DNA of 64,000 nucleotides, taken from positions 62,001 through 126,000 of IMG/VR virus record IMGVR_UViG_3300032285_004073; one strand, written 5' to 3'. The notes below the pieces were generated by a model. That model was not told where the DNA came from. It saw nothing but the letters and a program-made list of their open reading frames with translations, and did no database searches. The number at the start of each line of letters is the position of its first letter. Position 1 is the first letter of the stretch. Shown here piece by piece: positions 43,002-50,668 of the stretch. The DNA is from a virus. The position numbers and the translations under genes were made by a program.

Positions 43002-43964
43002 GTGAGACAATTACCTGGTAGTTATATTTTAAATAAATTTTACACCTATTCAGGTGCGCCTGTGCATAACAAATATACAGGCATATATAATGCTTCGTGT
43101 CCAGTTTGTAGAGAAGGCAAAAGTTTTTTAAAAAAGAAAAGACTATACTATTATCCTACTACTAATACATTTTATTGTTTTCATTGTAGCAAATCTTGGA
43201 ATGCATTTAATTGGATAGAAGCTGTAAGTGGTATGTCTCGAGAGGAGATAGAAGCAGAAGTCTTATCAGGCAATACTTCTTTAGATATAACAGATGATAT
43301 TAAAAATATTAAGACAAAGAAAAGAGAATTACCTTCTTTGCCTTTAGATTCTATTAATCTTTGTGACCCCTTACAAAAACAATATTACGGAACTAATGTT
43401 TATTTTCAAAAAGCACTAGAATATATTACAGAAAGAAAATTAAACACAGCAATTAATCGTAGTTCTTCTTATTTTATAAGTCTTACAGATTATTTTCATA
43501 AAAATAGACTTTGTATACCTTATTATAATAGAGATAAAAAAATTGTATTTTATCAAACAAGATCTTTAGATGGTTCAGAACCTAGATACCTTAACAAAGT
43601 AGGATATGATAAAACTATTTTTGGAATAGACAGGGTAGATACTTCTTTAGATTATTTATTTTTATTCGAAGGTCCTATGGATGCCATGTTTGTAACTAAC
43701 GGAGTATCTGTAGCCGGTCTTGTATTAACCAATGAGCAAGAAAAACAATTAATAGAGTTTCCCTTTCATGAAAAAATCTGGGTTTTGGATAATCCTAGAT
43801 TTGATGAAGCTGCCAAAGATAATATTTATAAATTAGTATCTAACAAACAAAAAGTCTTTAAATGGCCTGCTAATAAACCATATAAAGACTTTAATGAATG
43901 GTGTGTTAAAGAAAATGTAAATTCAATAGATTACAATTTTATTTTAAAAAATTTGTATTCTTAA
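43002..43964 (+). CDS. 61: DNA primase (gp61-like)
   Basis: Makes RNA primers for lagging-strand synthesis. The 320-residue protein has an N-terminal zinc ribbon, CPVC (about 32-35) and CFHC (about 58-61), followed by a TOPRIM domain with FLFEGPMDAMFV (about 222-233) holding the catalytic Glu and WVLDNPRFDEAA (about 262-273) with the Asp. T4 gp61 has the same plan and size (342). It uses a GTG start directly after a TATAAT promoter. The helicase partner gp41 was not seen in the window. Confidence 0.9.
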   Translation: MRQLPGSYILNKFYTYSGAPVHNKYTGIYNASCPVCREGKSFLKKKRLYYYPTTNTFYCFHCSKSWNAFNWIEAVSGMSREEIEAEVLSGNTSLDITDDIKNIKTKKRELPSLPLDSINLCDPLQKQYYGTNVYFQKALEYITERKLNTAINRSSSYFISLTDYFHKNRLCIPYYNRDKKIVFYQTRSLDGSEPRYLNKVGYDKTIFGIDRVDTSLDYLFLFEGPMDAMFVTNGVSVAGLVLTNEQEKQLIEFPFHEKIWVLDNPRFDEAAKDNIYKLVSNKQKVFKWPANKPYKDFNEWCVKENVNSIDYNFILKNLYS

Positions 43965-44605
43965 GAAGTGACAGATTGTTCTTGATCTCTTAACTTTTTA
44001 GGAGCTGTAATAATAAATGAATTTAATACTTCTTTTAATTTATCCAATTCACCTGTGGTACGAGTAATATTGTCAGAAGATTTACGCATGATACCACGAA
44101 GTAAACTTCCAGCCTTATCATTATCTGATAAAAATTTGTGTAAAGAATCTATTTTAGGATCATTTAATCTAGCAGTAAATTCATCTAATATATTTGACCA
44201 CTTTTCAATTTCTTCAATATTTTTGCTTATAACTTCTGCCGGAATACCTTCAATTTCATATGCATCTTTTGGTGTTTCTGGTTCTAATGATTTTTCAAAA
44301 GCTTCTTTGTCAGATTCTGGAGTAAACTCTTCTGGAGTTTTTTCATCCGGTTCAGATTCTGGTGTAATTTCTTTTTCTTCTGCTTCGCCGATTAAATAAG
44401 ATAAAAATCTGCCAGCAAATGGAATTTCATAATTTTCCTCATGACAACAATTGCAATCTCCTATACATTTGCACATGGGTTTGTAATTTGAATCTAGTAT
44501 TCTTTTTACATCCTTTTCCACCTTTGAATTCTTAGCTGGTATAACATTTTTTACAGAATATTTTTTCTGTGCTTTAGGTTTAAATTTGACTTTCTTGTTG
44601 TTCAT
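43961..44605 (-). CDS. Hypothetical protein with Cys cluster and acidic linker, 214 residues
   Basis: Not recognised. A basic start (MNNKKVKFKPKAQKKYSVKN) is followed by CKCIGDCNCCHEE (about 45-57), five cysteines and a histidine that could bind zinc. A Glu/Pro-rich linker (about 75-115) and a helical C-terminal domain (about 118-205) come next. It lies on the opposite strand to its neighbours and overlaps the primase stop by 4 nt, with its 5' end facing queC. A -10-like TATATT 6 nt and a GTAAATAT box 16 nt before its ATG are both present. Confidence 0.65.
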   Translation of the reverse strand: MNNKKVKFKPKAQKKYSVKNVIPAKNSKVEKDVKRILDSNYKPMCKCIGDCNCCHEENYEIPFAGRFLSYLIGEAEEKEITPESEPDEKTPEEFTPESDKEAFEKSLEPETPKDAYEIEGIPAEVISKNIEEIEKWSNILDEFTARLNDPKIDSLHKFLSDNDKAGSLLRGIMRKSSDNITRTTGELDKLKEVLNSFIITAPKKLRDQEQSVTS

Positions 44606-44626
44606 CGTTAGAATATATACTATATT
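44598..44626 (+). promoter_or_regulatory. sigma70-type promoter for the queC operon
   Basis: Plus-strand TTGTTC (44598-44603), 17-nt spacer, TATATT (44621-44626), 6 nt before the queC ATG at 44633. It overlaps the 5' end of the opposing gene. Confidence 0.42.
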
Positions 44627-44632
44627 TACCTT

Positions 44633-45349
44633 ATGAGTGTCAAAAAACCAAAAGCAATTGTAATTTATAGTGGTGGTTTAGATTCTACGTGTCTTTTATA
44701 TAAAATTCACAAAGATAGAGAAGTTATAGCATTAATCTTTAATTATGGACAAAGGCATTCCATTGAAATAGACAATGCAATTAATAACTGTAAGAAATTA
44801 GAAATACCATATAAGGTATTAGACATTTCTTTCTTTAAAGATATAGCATCTTCCTCTGCTTTATTGGATTATAATAAAGAAATTCCCAATATCAGGGATA
44901 TAGCAGGTCATGCCCAACCTCCGACCTATGTCCCTAATAGGAACATGATGTTTTTATCAATTGCCACAGCAGCTGCAGAGTCAGCAGGGGCAGATAAAGT
45001 TTATTATGGAGCAGCTGAGGTAGACACCCATAGTGGTCATTGGGATTGTTCTTTAGATTTTTTAAAATATATTAATGAAACTATTTCTCTTAATAGAGAA
45101 CATCAAATCAAAATAGAAGCACCTTATATAACATATTCTAAGGCAGATATTATTAAAGATGGTATTAGTAATAATGTAGATTTTAATAACACCCATACCT
45201 GTTATAAGGGTGAAGAAATTGCATGTGGCACTTGTACAGCATGTTCTTCTCGTATTCAAGGTTTTCTTGAGGCTGGATATATTGATCCTAAACAATATGT
45301 AATATCAGATAAAATACCATGGAAAGATCACAACTGCCAAATCGTATAA
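44633..45349 (+). CDS. queC: 7-cyano-7-deazaguanine (preQ0) synthase QueC
   Basis: ATP-dependent amidation/dehydration of 7-carboxy-7-deazaguanine to preQ0. The 238-residue length fits. Motifs: PP-loop VIYSGGLDSTCL (about 10-21), PTYVPNRNMMFLSIA (about 101-115), and the zinc knuckle CYKGEEIACGTCTACSSR (about 187-204) with four cysteines. It heads an operon with a glycosyltransferase-like gene, a class-II glutamine amidotransferase and a DUF366-like gene. In Crenarchaeota a fused amidotransferase-QueC protein (Gat-QueC) makes archaeosine; here the two parts are separate genes. Confidence 0.93.
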   Translation: MSVKKPKAIVIYSGGLDSTCLLYKIHKDREVIALIFNYGQRHSIEIDNAINNCKKLEIPYKVLDISFFKDIASSSALLDYNKEIPNIRDIAGHAQPPTYVPNRNMMFLSIATAAAESAGADKVYYGAAEVDTHSGHWDCSLDFLKYINETISLNREHQIKIEAPYITYSKADIIKDGISNNVDFNNTHTCYKGEEIACGTCTACSSRIQGFLEAGYIDPKQYVISDKIPWKDHNCQIV

Positions 45350-46008
45350 AAACACAGCATATTGTTTGTGCTACACCTCTTTCTCTAGAAGATTTTTATG
45401 AGAAAAGCCAATTGGGTTTATTTATAGACAAATATAATTTCCAAAAACAAAGCACAATAGTAGCTAACAACAAAGAAGGATTGCCTAAAGTTTACAATTC
45501 TTTTATAACTGAAGAAAACAGAGACAAAAATATTATATTTGTTCATGATGATGTTCTTATAGAAGATCTTTTCTTTGCCGAGAAATTAGAAATTGCTTTT
45601 GAGAAATATGATATTATAGGATTAGCTGGTTCTAAGGTTTGTGATTTAGATAGCATTAACCCGGCTTGGCATCAAATGTGTGAAAAGAAAGACATGGTCG
45701 GAGAAGTAGCACATGCTCATAATAAAAAAGTATGGACTTCTGTATTTGGACCTACAGATTCTAGAGCCCTTATTCTTGATGGATTGTTTATAGGTGTCAA
45801 TGTTGCTCGCTTATTAAAAACACAAACATTTTTTGATGAGGATTTTGATTTTCACCATTATGATATTTCTTTTTGTTTAAAAGCCAATGCTAATAAATTA
45901 AAAATGGGTGTAGCTCCGATCAGGGTTATTCATTTTGGATTAGGTGATAGTATGAATACAAAAGAATGGAGAGAGAGTGCAGCTCGTTTTAAATTAAAGT
46001 ATAATTGA
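45319..46008 (+). CDS. Glycosyltransferase-like protein (Glyco_tranf_2_5-like)
   Basis: A 229-residue GT-A-like protein. NKEGLPKVYNSFITEENRDK (about 51-70), then NIIFVHDDVLIED with the H-D-D metal motif, GLAGSKVCDLDSINPAW (about 100-116) and FHHYDISFCLKAN (about 178-190) match the StrF-type glycosyltransferase family. It overlaps queC by 31 nt and no later start codon is available. Its place between queC and the amidotransferase raises the question of whether it acts on a modified base or only travels with the operon. Confidence 0.75.
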   Translation: MERSQLPNRIKTQHIVCATPLSLEDFYEKSQLGLFIDKYNFQKQSTIVANNKEGLPKVYNSFITEENRDKNIIFVHDDVLIEDLFFAEKLEIAFEKYDIIGLAGSKVCDLDSINPAWHQMCEKKDMVGEVAHAHNKKVWTSVFGPTDSRALILDGLFIGVNVARLLKTQTFFDEDFDFHHYDISFCLKANANKLKMGVAPIRVIHFGLGDSMNTKEWRESAARFKLKYN

Positions 46009-46011
46009 TTT

Positions 46012-46665
46012 ATGTGCGGAATATACGGAAATATAAATCATGCTGAATTTTATAGACTTTACAAATTAAATAAATCTCGTGGCAGTTATAGTACTGGGTT
46101 TCTTTTTATTGATAATAAAGAATATGAAGTGAAGAAAACCAATGAAGATGTTTCTTATTATCCTATAGCTTTAAAAAAATATTATTTAGGACATAACAGA
46201 GCCCCTACTACAGATGAAAATGGCAAAGGATTGACTGGTTGTCACCCTTTTATCTATGGTAAAGCTATAGCAGCTCATAATGGTATTATTTCCAATACAG
46301 ATATTTTAGAAAATGAATATAAAATTAAATTTGATGTAGATAGTCAATGGATACCTTTTCTTTATGATTATTTTAAAAGGAATAATAATCAATCAGAAAA
46401 TGCATTCCGTCTCGCTTTATTGGAATTAGAAGGAACATATGGAATTTGGCTTTATGATATAGATGAAGAAATTGTATTTGTATCAAGAAGTGATAATACA
46501 GTTTACTGGGATGATGAAAAAATATCCTTTACATCCATTAGAGATGATATGCATAAAAATTTAATGCCGCAGGGCGCTATTTACAAAAAAGAAAATAATG
46601 AACCGTTTAAAGATATAAACGAAAACAATAGGTTGAATATTAAACAGAAGTATTTTATTATATAA
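46012..46665 (+). CDS. Stand-alone class-II glutamine amidotransferase (Gat-like)
   Basis: A 217-residue Ntn-hydrolase domain. The nucleophile Cys2 follows the start Met (MCGIYG), with SRGSYSTGF (about 22-30), GHNRAPT (60-66, the GHTRWAT equivalent), HPF (78-80) and AAHNGIIS (87-94, oxyanion Asn-Gly). These are the residues of GlmS/AsnB-type glutaminase domains. No synthase domain is attached, so ammonia must be passed to a partner, and QueC, encoded two genes upstream, is the obvious one: Gat and QueC together form an archaeosine synthase in some archaea. Conversion of a preQ0 base to the amidine (G+) is therefore proposed. Confidence 0.82.
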   Translation: MCGIYGNINHAEFYRLYKLNKSRGSYSTGFLFIDNKEYEVKKTNEDVSYYPIALKKYYLGHNRAPTTDENGKGLTGCHPFIYGKAIAAHNGIISNTDILENEYKIKFDVDSQWIPFLYDYFKRNNNQSENAFRLALLELEGTYGIWLYDIDEEIVFVSRSDNTVYWDDEKISFTSIRDDMHKNLMPQGAIYKKENNEPFKDINENNRLNIKQKYFII

Positions 46666-46668
46666 GTT

Positions 46669-47238
46669 ATGAGTTATTTTAAACAAGATTACAATGGTGA
46701 TTTAATCCACAAGAGATTTGGATACGAGCATTTTAAAAAAGATTATAATCCCTTAGGAGTTATTATTGCCTTTAGAGGCAATATGGATGTTACAACCAAT
46801 CTCATTGATTTAGAAGATAAAATTAATAATGATTTTATTTATTCAGATGATGCTTTAAACTTTTGCTGGGAAATCCCTAATATTTGTCCTATCGGTGCAG
46901 TTTTCTTTCAGAGACTTTTTGCTCGTTATATCGGAGATGAATTAGCTAGCGGTCGTTATGGAAAATTAAATGTTAAGGTAGATGGAGATGATATAATGAT
47001 CATTAGACCAGGCGACGCAAAGTACGGCAAAGCTAGTGTTAGTATTACTATGGTTACTAATAATGCAGCAGTAGGACATCTTGGTTTAAATATTAAAGCA
47101 GGACCTAAGGCTCCTACCTTTGCATTTTCACTCTTATTAGATGATGCAGATACTGCTTGGCTAACCAATAGAGTTAAAGAAATATTTTATGAGACTATTA
47201 AAGATTGTTTCACCGCCACTACAAAGGTTTGTGTTTAA
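46669..47238 (+). CDS. DUF366-like protein, possibly part of the 7-deazaguanine pathway
   Basis: A 189-residue protein that resembles archaeal DUF366 by remembered pattern: FKQDYNGDLIHKRFGYEHF at the start, GVIIAFRGNMDVTT (about 30-43), LIDLEDKIN, FIYSDDALNF, FFQRLFARYIGDEL (about 79-92), a GDD segment (109-111), KASVSITMVTNNAAVGHLGL (about 121-140) and NIKAG. No function of DUF366 is established that I know of. It is sealed into the queC/Gat operon (3 nt gap) and overlaps gene 62 by one base. Possible roles are preQ0 or base modification, transfer, or DNA recognition. Confidence 0.62.
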   Translation: MSYFKQDYNGDLIHKRFGYEHFKKDYNPLGVIIAFRGNMDVTTNLIDLEDKINNDFIYSDDALNFCWEIPNICPIGAVFFQRLFARYIGDELASGRYGKLNVKVDGDDIMIIRPGDAKYGKASVSITMVTNNAAVGHLGLNIKAGPKAPTFAFSLLLDDADTAWLTNRVKEIFYETIKDCFTATTKVCV

Positions 47239-47630
47239 TGGTTAAGAAAAATATCATAGACGGATTATTTCCATTATTGGATTGGATTCTTAAAAAGAAA
47301 GGTAAATTACCTACAGACGTTAATTTACCAGGAACATTTATTATTAATAGATGGTTATCTATGGCAGATTCTTCATCTGCTCAAATTATTAATGCAACCA
47401 CTAATAGATGGATTAATAAAACAGAATTAACTAAAGAAAATATTTTATTATATAAATTTTATTATTCAGTTTTACCCAAATCGTTTAAAAAAATTTTTTA
47501 TATTAAAAAGCCTACCAAAGAGCAACAAGCAGAAGATTTAACAGGAATAGCATCAGCCATGGAATGCTCCACCAGAGAAATAGAATGTTATAACAAAACC
47601 CTTGCAGAATTAAAGAAGAATCTTAAATAG
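47238..47630 (+). CDS. 62: Clamp-loader small subunit (gp62-like)
   Basis: A protein of about 130 residues. FIINRWLSMADSSSAQIINA (about 37-56), then YKFYYSVLPKSFKKIFYIKK (about 77-96) line up with the F-x-x-N-R-x-L-S-x and R-F-x-K-W regions of short gp62 proteins in cyanophage-type T4-like phages. I start at the ATG overlapping the previous stop (TAATG) at 47238. The frame extends further upstream, but the added residues look like the tail of the previous gene. The ATPase partner gp44 is at 58926. Confidence 0.62.
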   Translation: MVKKNIIDGLFPLLDWILKKKGKLPTDVNLPGTFIINRWLSMADSSSAQIINATTNRWINKTELTKENILLYKFYYSVLPKSFKKIFYIKKPTKEQQAEDLTGIASAMECSTREIECYNKTLAELKKNLK

Positions 47631-47637
47631 ACAATAT

Positions 47638-48033
47638 ATGATAGAAAGACCACAACAAGAAGATAGAATTCATGGACTAGTACAAATAGATAATTACAAA
47701 GGTAATTCCTTAGAATTGGATGACTGGACTTTGACCAAAGTCATGGATGATATCATTATGGTGCAATATATTGATATTAGTGAGGACGGCACTGAGGTCA
47801 ATCGCAATGGTATTTGGTTGCCTATTAATGCAGTCAATCATGTTTGGAGAATAGGCAGAGTTATATTAGCAGGACCTAATTGTAAAACAGTAAAAGAAGG
47901 AGATAATATTGTATTCCCAAATGATAAAGGCATACAAGTTTCGAGTTTAAATGATTTGAAGCATATTGTTTTCTTGAATGAAGCTCGCATATTTGGAGTA
48001 TGCGAACCTAAAAAGCGTAAGAAAACTAAGTGA
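47638..48033 (+). CDS. 31: GroES-like co-chaperonin (gp31-like)
   Basis: A 131-residue protein with the Cpn10 fold pattern: MDDIIMVQYID (about 36-46, first strand), NGIWLPINA (about 56-64), RIGRVILAGP (about 71-80), VKEGDNIVFPNDKG (about 86-99) and HIVFLNEARIFGV near the end. The mobile loop would fall near residues 47-57. T4 gp31 replaces GroES so that GroEL can fold gp23. About 30 extra residues precede the fold, compared with GroES. It overlaps the next gene by 4 nt. Confidence 0.75.
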   Translation: MIERPQQEDRIHGLVQIDNYKGNSLELDDWTLTKVMDDIIMVQYIDISEDGTEVNRNGIWLPINAVNHVWRIGRVILAGPNCKTVKEGDNIVFPNDKGIQVSSLNDLKHIVFLNEARIFGVCEPKKRKKTK

Positions 48034-48413
48034 AACTTTCTTTAGGTGGTTTAAAAACTTTATGTGAAACTAATGTGGTTGAAATTAAATTTCAACGCCG
48101 CTTAATAGTTTCAGGAAAACCGCCTACAAGAAGAATATTAGCAACTTTAGATCGAAAGATTTTAGATTCTAAATTAGGTAGAGATATTTTACATTTCAAA
48201 CAACCAACTCAATCACCAGCCTACAACACAGCTGCAAAAGGGTTATTAACTGTTTGGGATATTTTATATCAAAATTGGAGAAACATACCTGTAGCTAATT
48301 GTGACGTTGTTTCAGTTATACCTTCCACGCCACCAGAAAAATTTTGGGAATATTTTAATAAAACAATAGCTAATATGTCTGCGGCACAGAAAGCTGCGTT
48401 TATGGATAAATAA
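48030..48413 (+). CDS. WYL_2/DUF2693-like small protein, GTG start
   Basis: A 127-residue protein: EIKFQRRLIVSGKPPTRRIL (about 18-37), then ATLDRKIL, and KGLLTVWDILYQNWRNIPVA (about 70-89), resemble the Sm/SH3-like WYL_2 family of T4-type phages (a basic strand, the C/A-T-L-D motif and V-W-D-x-x-x-x-x-x-R). FWEYFNKTIANM follows. Role unknown in the family; RNA or DNA binding is likely from the fold. The GTG at 48030 overlaps the co-chaperonin stop. Confidence 0.55.
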   Translation: MKLSLGGLKTLCETNVVEIKFQRRLIVSGKPPTRRILATLDRKILDSKLGRDILHFKQPTQSPAYNTAAKGLLTVWDILYQNWRNIPVANCDVVSVIPSTPPEKFWEYFNKTIANMSAAQKAAFMDK

Positions 48414-48414
48414 A

Positions 48415-48771
48415 ATGAATATCAACGGAACAATTATAGAAGATGCTTGTAAATTTTTATTACAAAAAAAGATAACATTAGAATTTGGAAACAAAATTTA
48501 TAAACAAGGTAAATTTATTCTTTTTTATCAAAAGAATTTTTATATTATGTTTATAATAGATACACAACGCAAAGAAAAAGAAAAAATTGAAATCCCCATT
48601 CCCTATGACGTTGAAATTCACAAGGAGGACGGATTAATATATTTTGATTACCGAATTAAAACATTAGCAAAACATGCACCAGAAATTGAAAATTATCTTA
48701 GAGTATATCCAAACAAAACTTCTGGTAATAGGTTTTGGGATTCGATTTTAACCATTAATACCAATGAATAA
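48415..48771 (+). CDS. Hypothetical protein, 118 residues
   Basis: Not recognised. Beta-rich N-terminal half with an aromatic stretch (FILFYQKNFYIMFIIDT, about 34-50), then a Lys/Glu-rich loop and a helical end. No motif or membrane helix of useful length. It begins 2 nt after the previous stop and overlaps the next gene by 8 nt, so it belongs to the operon that ends with the DinG-like helicase. Confidence 0.55.
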   Translation: MNINGTIIEDACKFLLQKKITLEFGNKIYKQGKFILFYQKNFYIMFIIDTQRKEKEKIEIPIPYDVEIHKEDGLIYFDYRIKTLAKHAPEIENYLRVYPNKTSGNRFWDSILTINTNE

Positions 48772-49009
48772 AATATTAATATATAGTGCCTTTTCTGGAA
48801 CCTATTATGAGATTCTAGAATCAGACATTTCTTTATTAGATATCGGTCAAATACCACTTCTTAATAAACCTAAATCAAATTGTAATAAATGTCAAGGCCG
48901 CGGTCATACAGGCAGAGACACTCAAAATTACACTTATGCAGTATGTTCCTGCGTGAGAAAAGTCATAAACTTTAATATAATTAAGAGTGCAGAAAATATT
49001 AAACTCTAA
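48764..49009 (+). CDS. Small DnaJ-type zinc-finger protein, 81 residues
   Basis: CNKCQGRGHTGRD (about 40-52) and CSCVRK (about 61-66) form a C-x-x-C-x-G-x-G / C-x-C arrangement like one arm of the DnaJ Cys-rich domain. Such short proteins are common beside T4-like replication genes with unknown function. Its last 23 nt overlap the helicase start. Confidence 0.6.
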   Translation: MNKILIYSAFSGTYYEILESDISLLDIGQIPLLNKPKSNCNKCQGRGHTGRDTQNYTYAVCSCVRKVINFNIIKSAENIKL

Positions 49010-50657
49010 ATTTCTTCAAACCTTTTCAGGTACACCTCGTCCCCAGCAGATAGAGGCTTTAGGAAAAATAGAGAAAGCTTTTGAAGCCGGTAAAAAATAT
49101 GTAATAGCTTGTTTGCCTACAGGATCTGGTAAATCTCATATAGGAGTTGCAGTAGCGGCTTCTGCAAAAAAAATAGATAAAGAGCGTAAAGATATTTTAG
49201 AAAATTATGGTATCTATAAAAGAGATCGTAATGGTGGATATCTTTATGAATCAGATTTCTTAGACAAGCCATCTTATGGAAGTTTTATTTTTACAGTTAC
49301 CAAATCCCTACAAGATCAATACCAAGAACTTTTTAAAGACATTGTTTTAGGTAAAGGTAAAAATAATTACATTTGTGATGTAGATCAAAACCTTACAGTA
49401 GACTTTGCTCCGTGCATGTTCTCTGCCAATTTAAGAGAAGATTGTTTTAGCAAAAATAGATGTCCTTATTACAAGAGCCGCAATGAGTCTCTAATGTCAC
49501 AATACTCGGTTTTAAATTACAAGTACCTGATAAATCTTCCCCCTTATTTAAGAAAAAGAGAGATTTATATTTGTGATGAAGCTAGTGAAATAGAAGATGA
49601 ATTGGTAGGACAATATTCAGTAACTATTTCTTATGCATTTCTTGCAGCAGAAAATATAATGTTTAAGAAAATTATTTCAGATGACTCAGATGAAGCTGGT
49701 AGGTGGTTACAGGATATTTATATTCAGCTTAAAAATGAATTAGCAGATTTGAAACATAAAGTGTCTTTAATGTCACAAAAGAAAAATTCTTTTTCTGGTC
49801 TACAATTTAAGCAAATGCAAAGGCTTAGTAAAATGACTGGTATGGTTAATACTATAGGAGATGCAGTTGAGTCTTGGCATGAATGTGAATACATGATTGA
49901 AAAGAAAGATTCAGAATCAGTTACTTTTACACCTTATGATATTAAACCTCTAGCAAAAAGAATATTTGATGGTGCAGACAAAGTTTTAATGATGTCCGCC
50001 ACTATTAGTAATCCAAAAGAATTTGCAAAAAGCTTGGGTATTAAAGAAAATGATTTTGAATATATTGAAGTAGCTTCAACCTTTGATCCTAAAAAATCCC
50101 CCATTTACTGTTCTACAAAATATAGTCTTTCTTACAATAATATGGTCAAGGACCTCCCGAAGGTTTTAGATATGGCTTTAACTGTTTGCGACAACCACAA
50201 AGGGGAAAAAGGCATTATTCATACTCATACAAATCAAATTACAGAATCTTTAAAAAAGAAAAGTAAAAATAAAAATAGACAATTTCTTTTTAGGGAAGTC
50301 GGGTCATCCAATGAAGATATAGTTAAAGCTCATAAAGATGATATTAATAACGACACAATTTTAGTAAGTCCCTCCTTAGATACGGGTCTAAGTCTTGATG
50401 GAGATCTGGGAAGATTTCAAATTATAATCAAAGCACCTTATTTGCCGTTGGGCTCAAAAAGAATTAAAAAGCTCTTTGAAAAGAATAAAGAGCATTATTC
50501 CATGAAGATGTTAGATTCTTTGATTCAAATGTCAGGTAGATGCACCAGATCCATAGACGATCATTCAACTACCTATATCTTAGATGGGGTTGCAGTCAAG
50601 GCTATTATGGCCAATAAAAGAAATTTACCTAAACATTTTCTAGATCGTTTCGTCTAA
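48987..50657 (+). CDS. DinG/XPD-like SF2 DNA helicase, GTG start
   Basis: A 556-residue helicase. Walker A CLPTGSGKS (about 42-50), DEAS box YICDEASEIED (about 195-205), MMSATISNP motif III (about 334-342) and QMSGRCTRS motif VI (about 513-521). Four cysteines between motifs Ia and II (C131, C144, C153, C159) could hold the iron-sulfur cluster typical of XPD/DinG, which would make it a 5'-3' helicase. The GTG at 48987 overlaps the previous gene by 23 nt. A hairpin at 50651-50667 covers the stop codon. Confidence 0.85.
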   Translation: MQKILNSKFLQTFSGTPRPQQIEALGKIEKAFEAGKKYVIACLPTGSGKSHIGVAVAASAKKIDKERKDILENYGIYKRDRNGGYLYESDFLDKPSYGSFIFTVTKSLQDQYQELFKDIVLGKGKNNYICDVDQNLTVDFAPCMFSANLREDCFSKNRCPYYKSRNESLMSQYSVLNYKYLINLPPYLRKREIYICDEASEIEDELVGQYSVTISYAFLAAENIMFKKIISDDSDEAGRWLQDIYIQLKNELADLKHKVSLMSQKKNSFSGLQFKQMQRLSKMTGMVNTIGDAVESWHECEYMIEKKDSESVTFTPYDIKPLAKRIFDGADKVLMMSATISNPKEFAKSLGIKENDFEYIEVASTFDPKKSPIYCSTKYSLSYNNMVKDLPKVLDMALTVCDNHKGEKGIIHTHTNQITESLKKKSKNKNRQFLFREVGSSNEDIVKAHKDDINNDTILVSPSLDTGLSLDGDLGRFQIIIKAPYLPLGSKRIKKLFEKNKEHYSMKMLDSLIQMSGRCTRSIDDHSTTYILDGVAVKAIMANKRNLPKHFLDRFV

Positions 50658-50667
50658 GTATTAGACG
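50651..50667 (+). promoter_or_regulatory. Perfect hairpin between helicase stop and gene 15 start
   Basis: CGTCTAA (50651-50657), loop GTA, TTAGACG (50661-50667). It spans the helicase stop codon and ends 1 nt before the gene 15 ATG. No T run follows. It may hide the start codon, separate the two reading frames, or serve as a protein-binding site. Confidence 0.4.
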
Positions 50668-50668
50668 G

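Noticed and set aside
47205-47237. Longer start for the gp62-like gene
   Set aside because: The upstream part overlaps the end of the DUF366-like gene and reads as that gene's shadow; the TAATG overlap is the common style of this genome.
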